Source: Anthopleura xanthogrammica (lineage: Eukaryota > Cnidaria > Anthozoa > Actiniaria > Actiniidae). From it: a stretch of 64,000 nucleotides of DNA. Positions 11,801 to 19,120 of this stretch are shown here, in pieces (within the stretch, counting starts at the first letter, position 1; the number at the start of each line of letters is the position of its first letter). The stretch covers positions 14,619,332 to 14,683,331 of the forward strand of contig OZ025210.1 in the NCBI GenBank assembly GCA_964019055.1, read 5' to 3'. The notes below the pieces were generated by a model that ran no database searches, was not told the origin of the DNA, and was given only the letters and a program-made list of their open reading frames with translations. The position numbers were made by a program, and so were the translations under genes.

Positions 11801-13862
11801 AGAAGAATCACTGAACAAGGTAAATTAATCAATATGTATTATCCCTTTGAGCACATGGATCGATTGTTTGAAGCTATTTGAACTCTTGATGATCTTGATT
11901 TAACAATTGTAATTAGTATTCTAGCTTTAGTTATTATCTTCTTACTAGATATTGTTGTATTTTTCGTCAGTTTTACGGATCACTTTCGAGAGACAGACGA
12001 TCTTGTAAAACAGTTCAGCGTATCGATTAAAATGACTGATTTAGACGAATAAAGAAAAGCTTAGAAAAGCCACATGTAGAACTAAATCTGTCACCAATGG
12101 TCATAGACGAAAAGAGTTGTATGTTGTTTCTCCGGGTTATGCGATTTTCCATATAAACTGTTTGTTTATTATGTCGCAATACACTTTATAGCTACCATTA
12201 CAATTATCCGAAATATATATTATATAATCGTACCATACTGAAATATATGAATACCATAAGACAGTTGTATTTTGGTAGTACGTGTTTAAAGAAACAAACG
12301 TATGGTTTTCAATACCGTTCATTGGCTGTTCTTAAACTCCCCGCTTTTTTGTTACAGAAACACAAGTTAAGGCACCAAACGGTAAGTCAGAAAATATACC
12401 TATGATCGATAAGCACGTGCACAAACTGTCACCTACACAACATCATAGCCTGAATGTGCTGGCTTATCCTTTTATGACGGAACTCGTTTCTGAATTGGGT
12501 CTATATCCAACGGATTGTGGCTGATATAAAGGTGAAAACAGTGAAAAATAAAAATAAAAAATTTAAGTACACTAAAACAACAGGATCTAAATTCTAAATG
12601 TTTAAAGGAGCATGTATATAGGTTAACAAAGCAAGATGCAAGGTTTTTGATCTAATTGGTGGGAATAGCTTTTGAAAAGGCTCTGGAAAACCACCTTCCT
12701 TAAGCCGGACCCACAGGTTTATTAGTATTCTGTGTATCTGTTACAGAATACTAATAGTTATATTACTAGTATTCTGTATCAGTTATACAGAATACTAAAT
12801 AGCTGGGCTGTATGGGGTTTACAGTATTCTCATGTCCTCCCATTTGTGCATTTTCATTGGGTCATACGCTAATAAATTAGTAATTAATACAATAATTAGT
12901 CAATGTATATATTTCTAAATTTTGGTAAATATCTTTTAAGCCAGGTGTGCATGATCGTTAGGGGTGATTTACTTTTATTAAAAGGAAAGAAAGGGCTTGA
13001 AAGCAGTTTAAGAATCTGGGCTTTCTGATGATAAAAGCACGCATATGTAAGTGTGCGTATTCGGTTGGCTGGGAGTGCCTGGTGGAGGAGGGGGAATGGT
13101 GGAGGAGGTCGAGAACCTTAGTACCTCAAAATATTAAAGTTCACAATAACTTGATTTACACTTTGTCTCCACAAGACGATAGATGCTCACGCTCTTTCAA
13201 AAGGATCATAGCCAAGGCATTTCAGGCAACAGTTGCATAAGTATTAAAGAATAAGACATTTCTTTTTGACACAAAATAGTTTTAAAACAACTAGCACCGG
13301 CACAAATAATTAAACCTTTTCGGTTTCAATCTCGGATTAAATTTGCACGAGAGTGTTGATCTCAATTACTTACCCACGTAGAGCAAGTTATTAGAGTTGA
13401 GCTTTACAGACTATAGAGTACGATAGAGTATAATAAACGGATAAAATTAAACTCGAAACTGTTTCATTACTTCAAAAATATGATATGAAAAAGCTGTTAT
13501 TAGAGTAATTAGATTGATTGATTTATTGATTGATTGGTTCGTTTGGTTGGTTGGTGGTTCGTAGGGTGGGTGGGTTAGTTGGTTGGTTGATTGATCGATT
13601 GGTTGATGGGTGGTTTGTTGGTGGGTGGGTTGGTTAATTGATTGGTTTATTGATTGATTACTTGATTGAGAGTTGGTTCTTATAGCTTTATATTCACTTG
13701 TACGTTTTCATTTCTTTTTCTTTTTTGACGTTTAGCTGATATGCATTTCATCTTTAATTCTATATTTTAGAACCAAAAGAGCCTGTATTCTCTAATTCTG
13801 AAAAACTAGTCTTCACCTTTGTACCAGTTGGTTTAGTTTTGCTGATGGCACTTGTACAGTAG
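1835..13862 (+). CDS. Gene A: Alr-like single-Ig surface protein (spliced model)
   Basis: Hand-built model: join 1835-1889, 8930-9304, 10941-11018, 12358-12381, 13771-13862. It gives 624 nt, 207 codons plus a TAG stop, and every intron is phase 1. The predicted order is signal peptide, one V-like Ig domain of about 120 residues, a Thr-rich stalk, then a C-terminal hydrophobic run ([18 protein letters not shown]) ending at the stop. The Ig domain is clearly paralogous to that of gene B: both share GNIA(D/N)PQ, LKN(I/L)TI and YIASIS. The layout matches Alr-type allorecognition proteins of hydrozoans (signal peptide, V-like domain, spacer, membrane anchor); that assignment is inference. The hydrophobic end is either a GPI-anchor signal, with small residues (FSNSEK) just before it, or a transmembrane helix cut by a one-base frameshift, because another frame continues as TVVLAISVN up to a good donor at 13883. 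Introns hold MITEs and LINE and SINE relics. Confidence 0.6.
1890..3830. other. Gene A intron 1, first part
   Basis: No recognisable gene. A 91-codon open frame at 2104-2379 has no known domain. About 60 bp is repeated directly and imperfectly at 2495-2552 and 2716-2776 (core AAAATTATAACGTCTT). A run of 17 G lies at 3054-3070. At 3450-3690 a dispersed-repeat-like segment contains GGGGGCATGCCCCCCG and three copies of CGATATTTTTTT. The motif GACGCTCTTG...TTGGGTTGCC at about 2780-2813 recurs at 5550-5575. Confidence 0.5.
3831..4324. mobile_element. MITE with about 50-bp terminal inverted repeats
   Basis: The left end (TAGTTAATGGAGTGGAATGG onward) is the exact reverse complement of the right end for about 50 bp, up to the AACAAAAACCTAGAACAATA segment. 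Both ends are flanked by TGGTTGTACCA, consistent with a target-site duplication, although the element/target boundary is ambiguous by a few bases. The interior has no transposase. It is a non-autonomous DNA transposon in intron 1 of gene A. Confidence 0.85.
4640..5040. repeat. Dispersed repeat, copy 1 (paired with 5890-6700)
   Basis: The segment with TTTGTAGTTTGTCTCAGTAT, GCTCAATAACATCTTTTAGT and CTACCACGTACGGCGTGTA recurs at 5990-6700. On the minus strand both copies keep a related open frame (4829-5032 here), sharing TLKLLTN(V/I)HAVRG and PTLKDVIE. It could be a decayed transposon coding piece or a chance frame in a repeat. No family is recognised. Confidence 0.5.
5277..5336. repeat. 60-bp near-palindrome
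   Basis: GGCAACCCAGTAATTATA at the left end mirrors TATATTATTACTGGGTTGCC at the right end, with an AT-rich centre. The motif GGCAACCCAGTAATAATAAT also occurs at 6702-6720 and the inverse ACTGGGTTGCC at 5565, so this is probably a solo or fused transposon end. Confidence 0.65.
6095..6151. repeat. 57-bp direct repeat, left copy
   Basis: The segment from TATTTTTCTCTTAATTCT to CATTTCACTA is nearly identical to 6344-6400. The two copies bracket a tRNA-like sequence, so they are either a long target-site duplication or parts of a repeated composite. Confidence 0.75.
6275..6343 (+). repeat. tRNA-derived SINE or tRNA pseudogene
   Basis: A-box-like TGTAGTGTAGTGGTTAA and B-box-like GGGTTCGAGTCCTGC are spaced as in a tRNA. 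A 7-nt anticodon loop is recognisable, but the acceptor ends (TCCTTGT and ATTTGAT) do not pair, so this is not a functional tRNA gene. It sits between the 57-bp direct repeats. Confidence 0.65.
6344..6400. repeat. 57-bp direct repeat, right copy
   Basis: Partner of 6095-6151, differing at a couple of positions (CTTTATTC against CTCTATTC; CGAACGCA against CGAACGTA). Confidence 0.75.
6709..6756. repeat. (AAT)n microsatellite
   Basis: Perfect AAT/TAA repeat right after GGCAACCCAG. It produces a spurious poly-Asn open frame. Confidence 0.9.
7029..7220. mobile_element. 192-bp hairpin MITE, copy 1
   Basis: Terminal inverted repeats of about 30 bp start ATTACTGCG and end CGCAGTAAT. The interior contains ACTGCCGCCAGTCAAAAA and GTACCGACT. 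A homologous element of the same 192-bp length is at 30967-31158. No coding content. It lies in gene A intron 1, next to the tail of a LINE. Confidence 0.85.
7236..8370 (-). mobile_element. CR1/L2-like LINE, 3' end, decayed
   Basis: Minus-strand reading shows the typical C-terminal region of a non-LTR retrotransposon ORF2. There is a segment around [12 protein letters not shown], then [20 protein letters not shown] and [16 protein letters not shown], then pieces such as [38 protein letters not shown] and NSLPPSIR. Several in-frame stops show decay. The 3' end passes through GTAAAGCGCTATTGA into an ATT microsatellite (7236-7277), the tail type of L2/CR1-like elements. The RT core is absent, so the copy is 5'-truncated. 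Confidence 0.85.
8399..8819 (-). pseudogene. Broken retroelement-associated domain
   Basis: Pieces in different minus-strand frames line up as one domain: [17 protein letters not shown], then [13 protein letters not shown], then [20 protein letters not shown] and TLTPLV. To my recollection this motif string accompanies reverse-transcriptase proteins in cnidarian and other invertebrate genomes. At least two frameshifts and stops break it here. It is probably a remnant of another retroelement beside the LINE at 7236-8370. Confidence 0.6.
8830..8863. repeat. (ATA)n microsatellite
   Basis: Short ATA/AAT repeat in gene A intron 1, close to the exon 2 acceptor. Confidence 0.9.
8930..9304 (+). CDS. 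Gene A exon 2: V-like Ig domain
   Basis: Acceptor TTGCTTGCAG, donor AAG|GTGAGC, phase 1 at both ends. It encodes about 124 residues with Ig features (YFRW on the B/C side, [16 protein letters not shown] on the E-F side, ending YTVVLTVK). The two canonical disulphide cysteines are missing: the usual YxC is YIA, and the only cysteine (WFCLKN) is elsewhere. N-glycosylation sequons are present (NNT, NAT, NKS, NIT). It is clearly related to the exon at 28679-29041. Confidence 0.85.
9399..10144. mobile_element. MITE flanked by TTAA
   Basis: Perfect terminal inverted repeats GGCAATGGGCTCGCGCA / TGCGCGAGCCCATTGCC are each bordered by TTAA, the target-site duplication used by piggyBac-type transposases. 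The interior (about 740 bp) has no transposase; the 64-codon minus frame at 9836-10030 looks like chance. It lies in gene A intron 2, 95 bp after exon 2. Confidence 0.85.
10320..10815 (-). mobile_element. LINE ORF2 C-terminal fragment and 3' UTR
   Basis: The minus-strand frame ends with a non-LTR retrotransposon C-terminus: [56 protein letters not shown] and NSFIIFNSL. Downstream on the minus strand is an AT-rich UTR ending near TTAATAAAGTATCTATCTG. 5'-truncated relic in gene A intron 2. Confidence 0.75.
10941..11018 (+). CDS. Gene A exon 3: Thr-rich stalk
   Basis: Acceptor TTTGTGTCTAG, donor AAAG|GTAATT, phase 1 to phase 1. It encodes 26 residues of spacer (VTTKEPNTK, then VKTTTKG), rich in Thr and Lys, as expected for a membrane-proximal stalk open to O-glycosylation. 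There is no fold signature. Confidence 0.6.
11019..12357. other. Gene A intron 3
   Basis: Apart from the tRNA-derived piece near 11217 nothing is recognised. The open frame at 12137-12322 (minus) has no domain. Confidence 0.4.
11217..11290 (+). repeat. tRNA-derived SINE head
   Basis: A box GTAGTTCAGTTGGTTAGTG and B box GATTCGATCCTC have tRNA spacing, but the cloverleaf is imperfect and the downstream sequence is unrelated, as in a tRNA-derived SINE. Not a functional tRNA. Confidence 0.65.
12358..12381 (+). CDS. Gene A exon 4: 24-nt stalk exon
   Basis: Acceptor TTTTGTTACAG, donor AACG|GTAAGT, phase 1 to phase 1, encoding ETQVKAPN across the joins. A symmetric microexon can be skipped without changing frame. 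Support is the phase match and good sites only. Confidence 0.45.
12669..12805. repeat. Small relative of the 41-bp satellite with its unique flank
   Basis: GAAAAGGCTCTGGAAAACCA...CTTAAGCCGGACC followed by two or three TAGTATTCTG...CAGAATACTA units. The unique flank reappears in inverse orientation at 28085-28135, at the right edge of the large 41-bp array. This marks both as copies of one element with an internally expanding repeat. Confidence 0.75.
12850..13770. other. Gene A intron 4, rest
   Basis: No gene recognised. Low-complexity TTGATTGG/GGTTGG repeats at about 13505-13675. The open frame 13028-13240 has no known domain. Confidence 0.4.
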
Positions 13863-13882
13863 TCTTGGCTATTTCCGTCAAC
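13771..13882 (+). CDS. Gene A exon 5: hydrophobic membrane anchor
   Basis: Acceptor TATATTTTAG, phase 1. It encodes [12 protein letters not shown], then an 18-residue hydrophobic run ending VQ and TAG at 13860-13862. A different frame of the following bases continues as TVVLAISVN up to the donor AAC|GTAAGT at 13883. Either the gene is GPI-anchored with its stop here, or a one-base deletion cuts an ancestral transmembrane exon. Confidence 0.6.
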
Positions 13883-14238
13883 GTAAGTATTTACTGACAC
13901 AACTTGACATTAGACATAATAAGAAATTTCCAATCAATAGTAAAACCATACGCCTGATCTCTTTTCTTCCCAAGGTAATTTAATTGCGTTTCTTATTACA
14001 GCAACTTTAGAAACGAGAACGTATACATACAATACGATGCTAATATTTTGAAACAATATCTTTGCATTCGTTTTGCATGTTTGTACCCATAGCCCTATCC
14101 CCACCTCCACCACCTACGACAACCCCTTCAACCCTCCCCCCCCCCCCCAACCCCGATTAAAATAGTTTCACCCGATTAAGATTAAGCTTAATCTTCCTTA
14201 CAAAAAAGAGACCACCGTTTATTATTATTTATCTGCAG

Positions 14239-14310
14239 GGAAAGTATATGTGCAAGATAAAAAGATACACAGGATCAAAGCCTGAAGCCTGCAACACACT
14301 AGCGTCGTGA
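14239..14310 (+). CDS. Possible former cytoplasmic exon of gene A
   Basis: After an acceptor (ATTTATCTGCAG), the phase-0 frame reads GKYMCKIKRYTGSKPEA and stops at TGA 14308-14310. It fits the phase of the alternative frame of exon 5 and begins with basic residues, as membrane-proximal cytoplasmic tails do. It is speculative: one short frame with compatible phase. Confidence 0.25.
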   Translation, partial: GKYMCKIKRYTGSKPEACNTLAS

Positions 14311-14506
14311 TCGTTATCGTTAGTAACATATGCTTACTCAGTATTGCATTTATCACCTAGTTGCGAAAAAAGACAAGCACTGTTAATGAGCAGTACGTTA
14401 CTGAGTCTGCATATGTTTCGTATGAATACAATTATGACGCTAGTGTAAACCAGGCTTAAAACCACTGCACAAATCTTGTAAATATCTAAATGAATGACGG
14501 TACATC

Positions 14507-15575
14507 ATGCAACTTCAGTTCAAATTCAACTGCTATCAATGGAAGCCGACGGTGCGCAACTTTACCCCCTTTCTCCAACAGTGCTCTGTTTTAAGAGTAT
14601 TCAAAGCTGAAGCTACACAGATTAGAAAGAAGAATGATGACTTCTTCACTACCCATCCTAGCGTCCTAGCGATAAAGTCTAACAACACTGATGGGGAGTT
14701 CAATTTTACTCACGCCTCAGTTGATTCTATCTACAAATTGCTGCCTACACTTGATCCCAAAAAAGTCCTCTGATCCAGATGGTTTATCTCATAGGATACT
14801 CAAGATTGCATCATCTGCAATTGCCAAATCCCTCACTGCTATCATTAACAAGATCATCAATGACAGCTGCTGGCCTTCTGAATGGAAGATATCGAATGTT
14901 GTTCCTGTTTTCAAGAAGGATCACAGAACTTATAAGGCAAACTATCGCCCAATATCTCTATTGCCTATCATTTCGAAGATCGCCGAACAGGTTATATATG
15001 ACCAGCTATATGAGTGGATAAAAGATAAGTTCTGCGACTCTCTCTCGGGCTTCCTCAAAGGTCACTCCTGCTGCACAGCTCTTATTAAGATGACTGAGGA
15101 CTGGCGTTCCTCCCTTGACGAGAAGCAATGCGTTGCAGCTGTTACCATAGATCTTAGCAAAGCCTTTCATTCTATTAGTCACGGACTACTCACTGCCAAG
15201 CTGCGTGCCTACGGTATGGCTGACAATTCTGTTAAACTTGTCGAATCATATCTCAACCACCGTCTTCAAAGAGTTAAGCTGACTAGCAATTTCTCTGACT
15301 GGAGAACTGTTAAAAGCGGTGTGCCTCAGGGTAGCCTGCTGGGCCCTCTATTCTTCAATATATTCATCAATGACATTTTTTTCTGCGACAACTCATCTCT
15401 CAGACTTTATGCCGACGATACAACTCTGTATTCCAGTGACCCATCTCCCAATCTCCTGGAAAGAAAGATCAACCAAGATCTTGCCTCTGTTACCGACTGG
15501 CTTTCTATTAACTATTTGTCTATTAATACCAAAAAGACAAAGGCTATCACCCTTGGCTCCTTGCTCCTCGTGTAG
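14507..15575 (+). pseudogene. CR1-like LINE reverse transcriptase, truncated and frameshifted
   Basis: The plus strand encodes a non-LTR reverse transcriptase core: NYRPISLLPIISKIAEQVIY, SGFLKGHSCCTALI, VTIDLSKAFHSISH, VKSGVPQGSLLGPLFFNIFI, and the catalytic RLYADDTTLY box. The upstream piece (14507-14773) ends LPTLDPKK and continues in another frame as SSDPDGLSHRIL across an A run at 14760, so one frameshift is visible. No endonuclease domain is found upstream, and the frame stops at 15575 soon after the YADD region, so the copy is truncated at both ends. It lies between genes A and B, same strand. Confidence 0.9.
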
Positions 15576-15892
15576 CTATTACGTTACTCTGTTGGCTCCA
15601 CGGGGGTTGTCGCACTTGTAATGGGCGTGTGAGGTATTCACATGTATACTTAATCATATATTAATAGCATCTTTTTCATATATTTATATACAACAACATT
15701 AATGGTTGTATAGGACGCACATTATCTATAGAATGACACTCGGTTCAATGAACCTTAACACAGGCTTTTGTTCTAGTTTACCTAATCTCAATGTAATCGA
15801 AAATAATTATCATATCACTGACGAAGCTGTAACAGGCGAAACGTTTGAAAAATAAACCAAGAAAAATTGCCTTAAGAAGTCATTTATTTCCA
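15576..15892. other. Retroelement-like 3' tail region
   Basis: No gene. CACTGACGAAGCTGTAACAG followed by GCGAAACGTT at about 15817-15845 resembles the hairpin-plus-GAAACGTT ends often seen on retroelements; the assignment is uncertain. Confidence 0.35.
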
Positions 15893-16092
15893 TATATGCA
15901 GAAATTATGATCCTCTTGATACAAGTATATCAAAAGTATGTCAGAAATTATGGGATATCATCGCTGATATTTTTTTGGAGTTGCCTATCACTAGGGCTTT
16001 CTGAAAAAAAATATCAGCGATGATATCCCATAATTTCTGACATAATTTTGATATACTTGTATATTTATCAAGAGGATCATAATTTCTGCATA
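15893..16092. mobile_element. 200-bp hairpin MITE
   Basis: The left arm from ATATGCAGAAATTATGATCC to GATATCATCGCTGATATTTT is matched by its reverse complement on the right, ending GGATCATAATTTCTGCATAT, with a loop of about 30 bp. No coding potential. It is bordered on the right by a TA microsatellite (about 16099-16128). Confidence 0.85.
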
Positions 16093-16095
16093 TCG

Positions 16096-16133
<38 letters not shown>

Positions 16134-16564
16134 ATTATCATTATTTTTAACATACCTTAAAGTATGATTTATCTACGTTTAAATTTCTTGTTATAATAAT
16201 TTGATTTTTTTTCTTATACTATTAAGTTTTATACCTTATTTGCTACAATATTTTTCCAACCTAAATTCATTCATATTCCAGAGACACAAATTTCCCATAG
16301 TTATATCACGACAGTCTGTTTTTCCATTCTCATATTTTCTTTATTGATAAGGAATTTCACTATAAATTTTCTTTTCTGACTACAAATATATATTTCTTTC
16401 ATAGCAATCATCTATCTATGTTGTATAAATATTTCGTTATTTAGTTAGTATTAGTCTCTAAGCTATTTTACATATTCTTAACTCGATTATATATAGAGTT
16501 TCGAATGTATTCATCACGAGTCTCAGGCTCACTGTACATATCGACATTCAATGAAATTATCTAT

Positions 16565-16684
<120 letters not shown>

Positions 16685-16689
16685 GCACA

Positions 16690-17090
16690 CTAACTGAACT
16701 GTTGTAAATTCTGATGCAAATAGTGGATTAGGGATCTAATATGTATATATTACGAGATGTAAGTCCAGCTCCAGTGTTTTAATTTCATAAGAAATATATA
16801 TGTTACATGACACGATTTATCCAATGCATTCTTCGTTTGCAATCATTCCCAAAGAAATAAAATAACAAAAGCCATGGCCGCCATTATGGAATATATGTCA
16901 AAAGAATTCATTAAACAATCTTTTGTCAAATTCTTCCAACATGGCTGCCACGACGTCATGTGCAAACGGAGAATAAAGTAAACCAAACTTTCTAACGACA
17001 TACGTTATTCATAGGAAATACCAAATTCTTCATATTTCTAAAAAAAATTAAACGATGTGTAGGTATTCTCTCAAAAATTAGGCATTTTGT
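16690..17090. other. Intergenic, no gene
   Basis: AT-rich. A short inverted pair around GCCATGGCCGCCATTATGGA and TTCCAACATGGCTGCC (16873-16952) may be a small transposon relic. Nothing else is seen. Confidence 0.4.
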
Positions 17091-17760
17091 AAATATATCA
17101 ATTCTTACAATGTTGTATTATACATTAGTATATCCCTTCCTATCTTTCTCAGTTGTAACTTGGGGGAACACCTACACAACTACTTGTTCTTCAAAAAAAA
17201 GCAATTAGGCTAATGACCTTTTCTGATTTTAGAGCCCACTCTAGTCCACTATTCTATAAATTGAGACTCCTAAAATTTCCTGAATTAATCTTTGTAAACA
17301 ATGCATTGTTTATCTATGATTTTTCATTTAGGTAGTTTGCCATCAGTTTTCAAAGATTTTTTTGTATCTATCAACAGAATACATGGTTATAACACTAGAC
17401 TTGCCAGCAAAAAAATCATAATATTTGCCAAAGATAAGAACTAATTATGGCAAATCTAACATTCTTTTTCTAGGCGATAAAATTTGGAATTCCATCCAGG
17501 ATGAATATAAATCAAAGTCCCGCTCCTGTTTCAAGAAGTTTCTATTTAAGTTGCTTTTGGAAAAATATAACGATTAGTTATCATTTTTCACATATTGAAT
17601 TGAATCAATTTTCCCTCTCATTTACAAATTATTCTTTAGTTTTTCCCTTATGTGTGTGTGTATATTTTGTTACCTCGTTCAGTTTTCGTGTGTGTGTGTG
17701 TTTTTTCCTGGCAGTTTGTCCATTTTTTTTATTTATTTTTATTTTCAAGATTCGCCCATA
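17091..17760 (+). mobile_element. LINE ORF2 C-terminal fragment
   Basis: Plus-strand pieces in shifting frames read as a non-LTR retrotransposon C-terminus: TLVYPFLSFSVVTWGNTY, AIRLMTFSDFRAHSSPLFYK, LRLLKFPELIFVNNALFIYD, SLPSVFKDFFVSINRIHGYN, TRLASKKI, then GDKIWNSIQDEYKSKS and FKKFLFKLLLEKYND with a stop at about 17578. Several frameshifts show it is dead. CT/GT-rich 3' UTR-like sequence follows. Confidence 0.75.
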
Positions 17761-18074
17761 GAGCAGGTGTTGTATAATAGGACACGAAGTCCCCTTTACA
17801 ATACAGTACACCGACGTCCCACCCAATAAGAATATCCCAACTAACCCAACCCCTAGTTAATCGCCAATAAGAAAAATTATATATGAAAGATTAAGAAATA
17901 TACTATATAATATAATACACCTAGGGTGAGAGTCAAGCTAATATGATTTAATCTAGAAAGACTGTACTTTGCCCGTGAAAGAAAAATGTATAGCTAGTGA
18001 GAAAATAAGGTGAAGATGAAGGAATTTTCTACTACTAACTAATTTGTTATTCATTCATGGGCCAAGTAAAAACG

Positions 18075-18335
18075 CTCTAGCATCTACAGTTAGACATAAC
18101 GTTAACGTGACGACACTTAGGACAGACTATCTTATAAGTACGGACATTATCAGGGTCAAAAACACTAATTAATCTATTATGATAAAGAGATTTAAGCTTA
18201 CTTTTAAAGCATCCAACAGATGGTAATGAGTTCCATAAGGGAACAATTCTGACCAAAAAGGAATCCCAGAAAAGAGAAGTTTTTGAAAGAGAAGTCTTGT
18301 TAAATCCATGTATTCTGTTGTTGTGATTATATATA
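18075..18335 (-). mobile_element. LINE ORF2 C-terminal fragment (different family)
   Basis: The minus strand reads SFLVRIVPLWNSLPSVGCFK, then SKLKSLYHNRLISVFDPDNV, then RTYKIVCPKCRHVNVM and a stop. The VVPLWNSLP-like motif and terminal CPxCR are typical of the ends of non-LTR retrotransposon proteins. Truncated relic. Confidence 0.7.
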
Positions 18336-18925
18336 TTTCCTTCTATACATTTCCTTCTATAATTTTCCGTTTGACCCTGACACTTAGCTCGACTAGCCCT
18401 GCTATTTCTAAATGGCTGGCGCCCATCTATTTATATAATATTATCTTCTAAATTTTGTTATATAGCAAAATAAGGAGTGCCAATAAAGTTGTTTGTTGTT
18501 TATAGGTATTTTTCAACATTTGTAGTTTTCGACTAAAAATGGAACCGAATTCGAAAGTAAAAATGTATTGCCAACAAATTTAACAGAACCACAAGAAGTA
18601 GATCCGTATTACACAAAGCCAATACATCTGACTGAAAAAAATAACTTACATACTTTAATTAGAATTTTCAATTGGATGAGCTGTCATGTCAAATGTCTCG
18701 TATTCACTTTTTCGTTCATATATATAACCCTCTGACTACTGTTGATTTTGGCTTATTTAGGTTACGCAATATTGGCTTAATGGCCATTCTTTGCACAGTC
18801 CTTAAATATAGAAAATTGATATACATCACTCACATCTGGAGTGTATTATTGAATAGAACACATGATAAACACATTATTCAATCCAGCATAGCAGTTGCAA
18901 TCTTACTGGAGTTGACACAAGTCCT
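18336..18925. other. Intergenic, no gene
   Basis: AT-rich sequence with no recognisable gene; the open frame 18672-19016 runs into the SINE-like piece and has no domain. Confidence 0.35.
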
Positions 18926-19120
18926 CTTTTTTATTATTATTTTTTTAAGCACGGGCGCTCTCCTCTCACCAATGGGGCCGGGGTTCGAGTCCCGCCGGAC
19001 TCGGTGTCGTATGTGAGTAGAGTTGCCTGTTGGTTCAGCCTCTCCTGTACTTCGATGGTTTTTCTCCTTCTCCTGTTTACTCCATCCGCATACCGCATAA
19101 ATCAACTTCTAAATTCCAAT
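18926..19120 (+). repeat. tRNA-derived SINE, 5'-truncated
   Basis: A perfect B box (GGGGTTCGAGTCCCGCC) at about 18979-18995 follows GCACGGGCGCTCTCCTCTCA. It is followed by a unique body (TTGCCTGTTGGTTCAGCCTC onward) and TTGATTGATTGG-like sequence. The A-box half is not intact, so it is not a tRNA gene. Confidence 0.6.

Noticed and set aside
14239..14310. Firm cytoplasmic exon for gene A
   Set aside because: Phase and basic residues fit, but the only upstream frame that reaches it requires a frameshift, so it is listed as a low-confidence possibility only.
15810..15850. Hammerhead ribozyme core (CTGACGA ... GAAAC)
   Set aside because: The CTGANGA and GAAA boxes are present, but the closing pair of stem II is A-C rather than G-C and no convincing stem III partner was found upstream.
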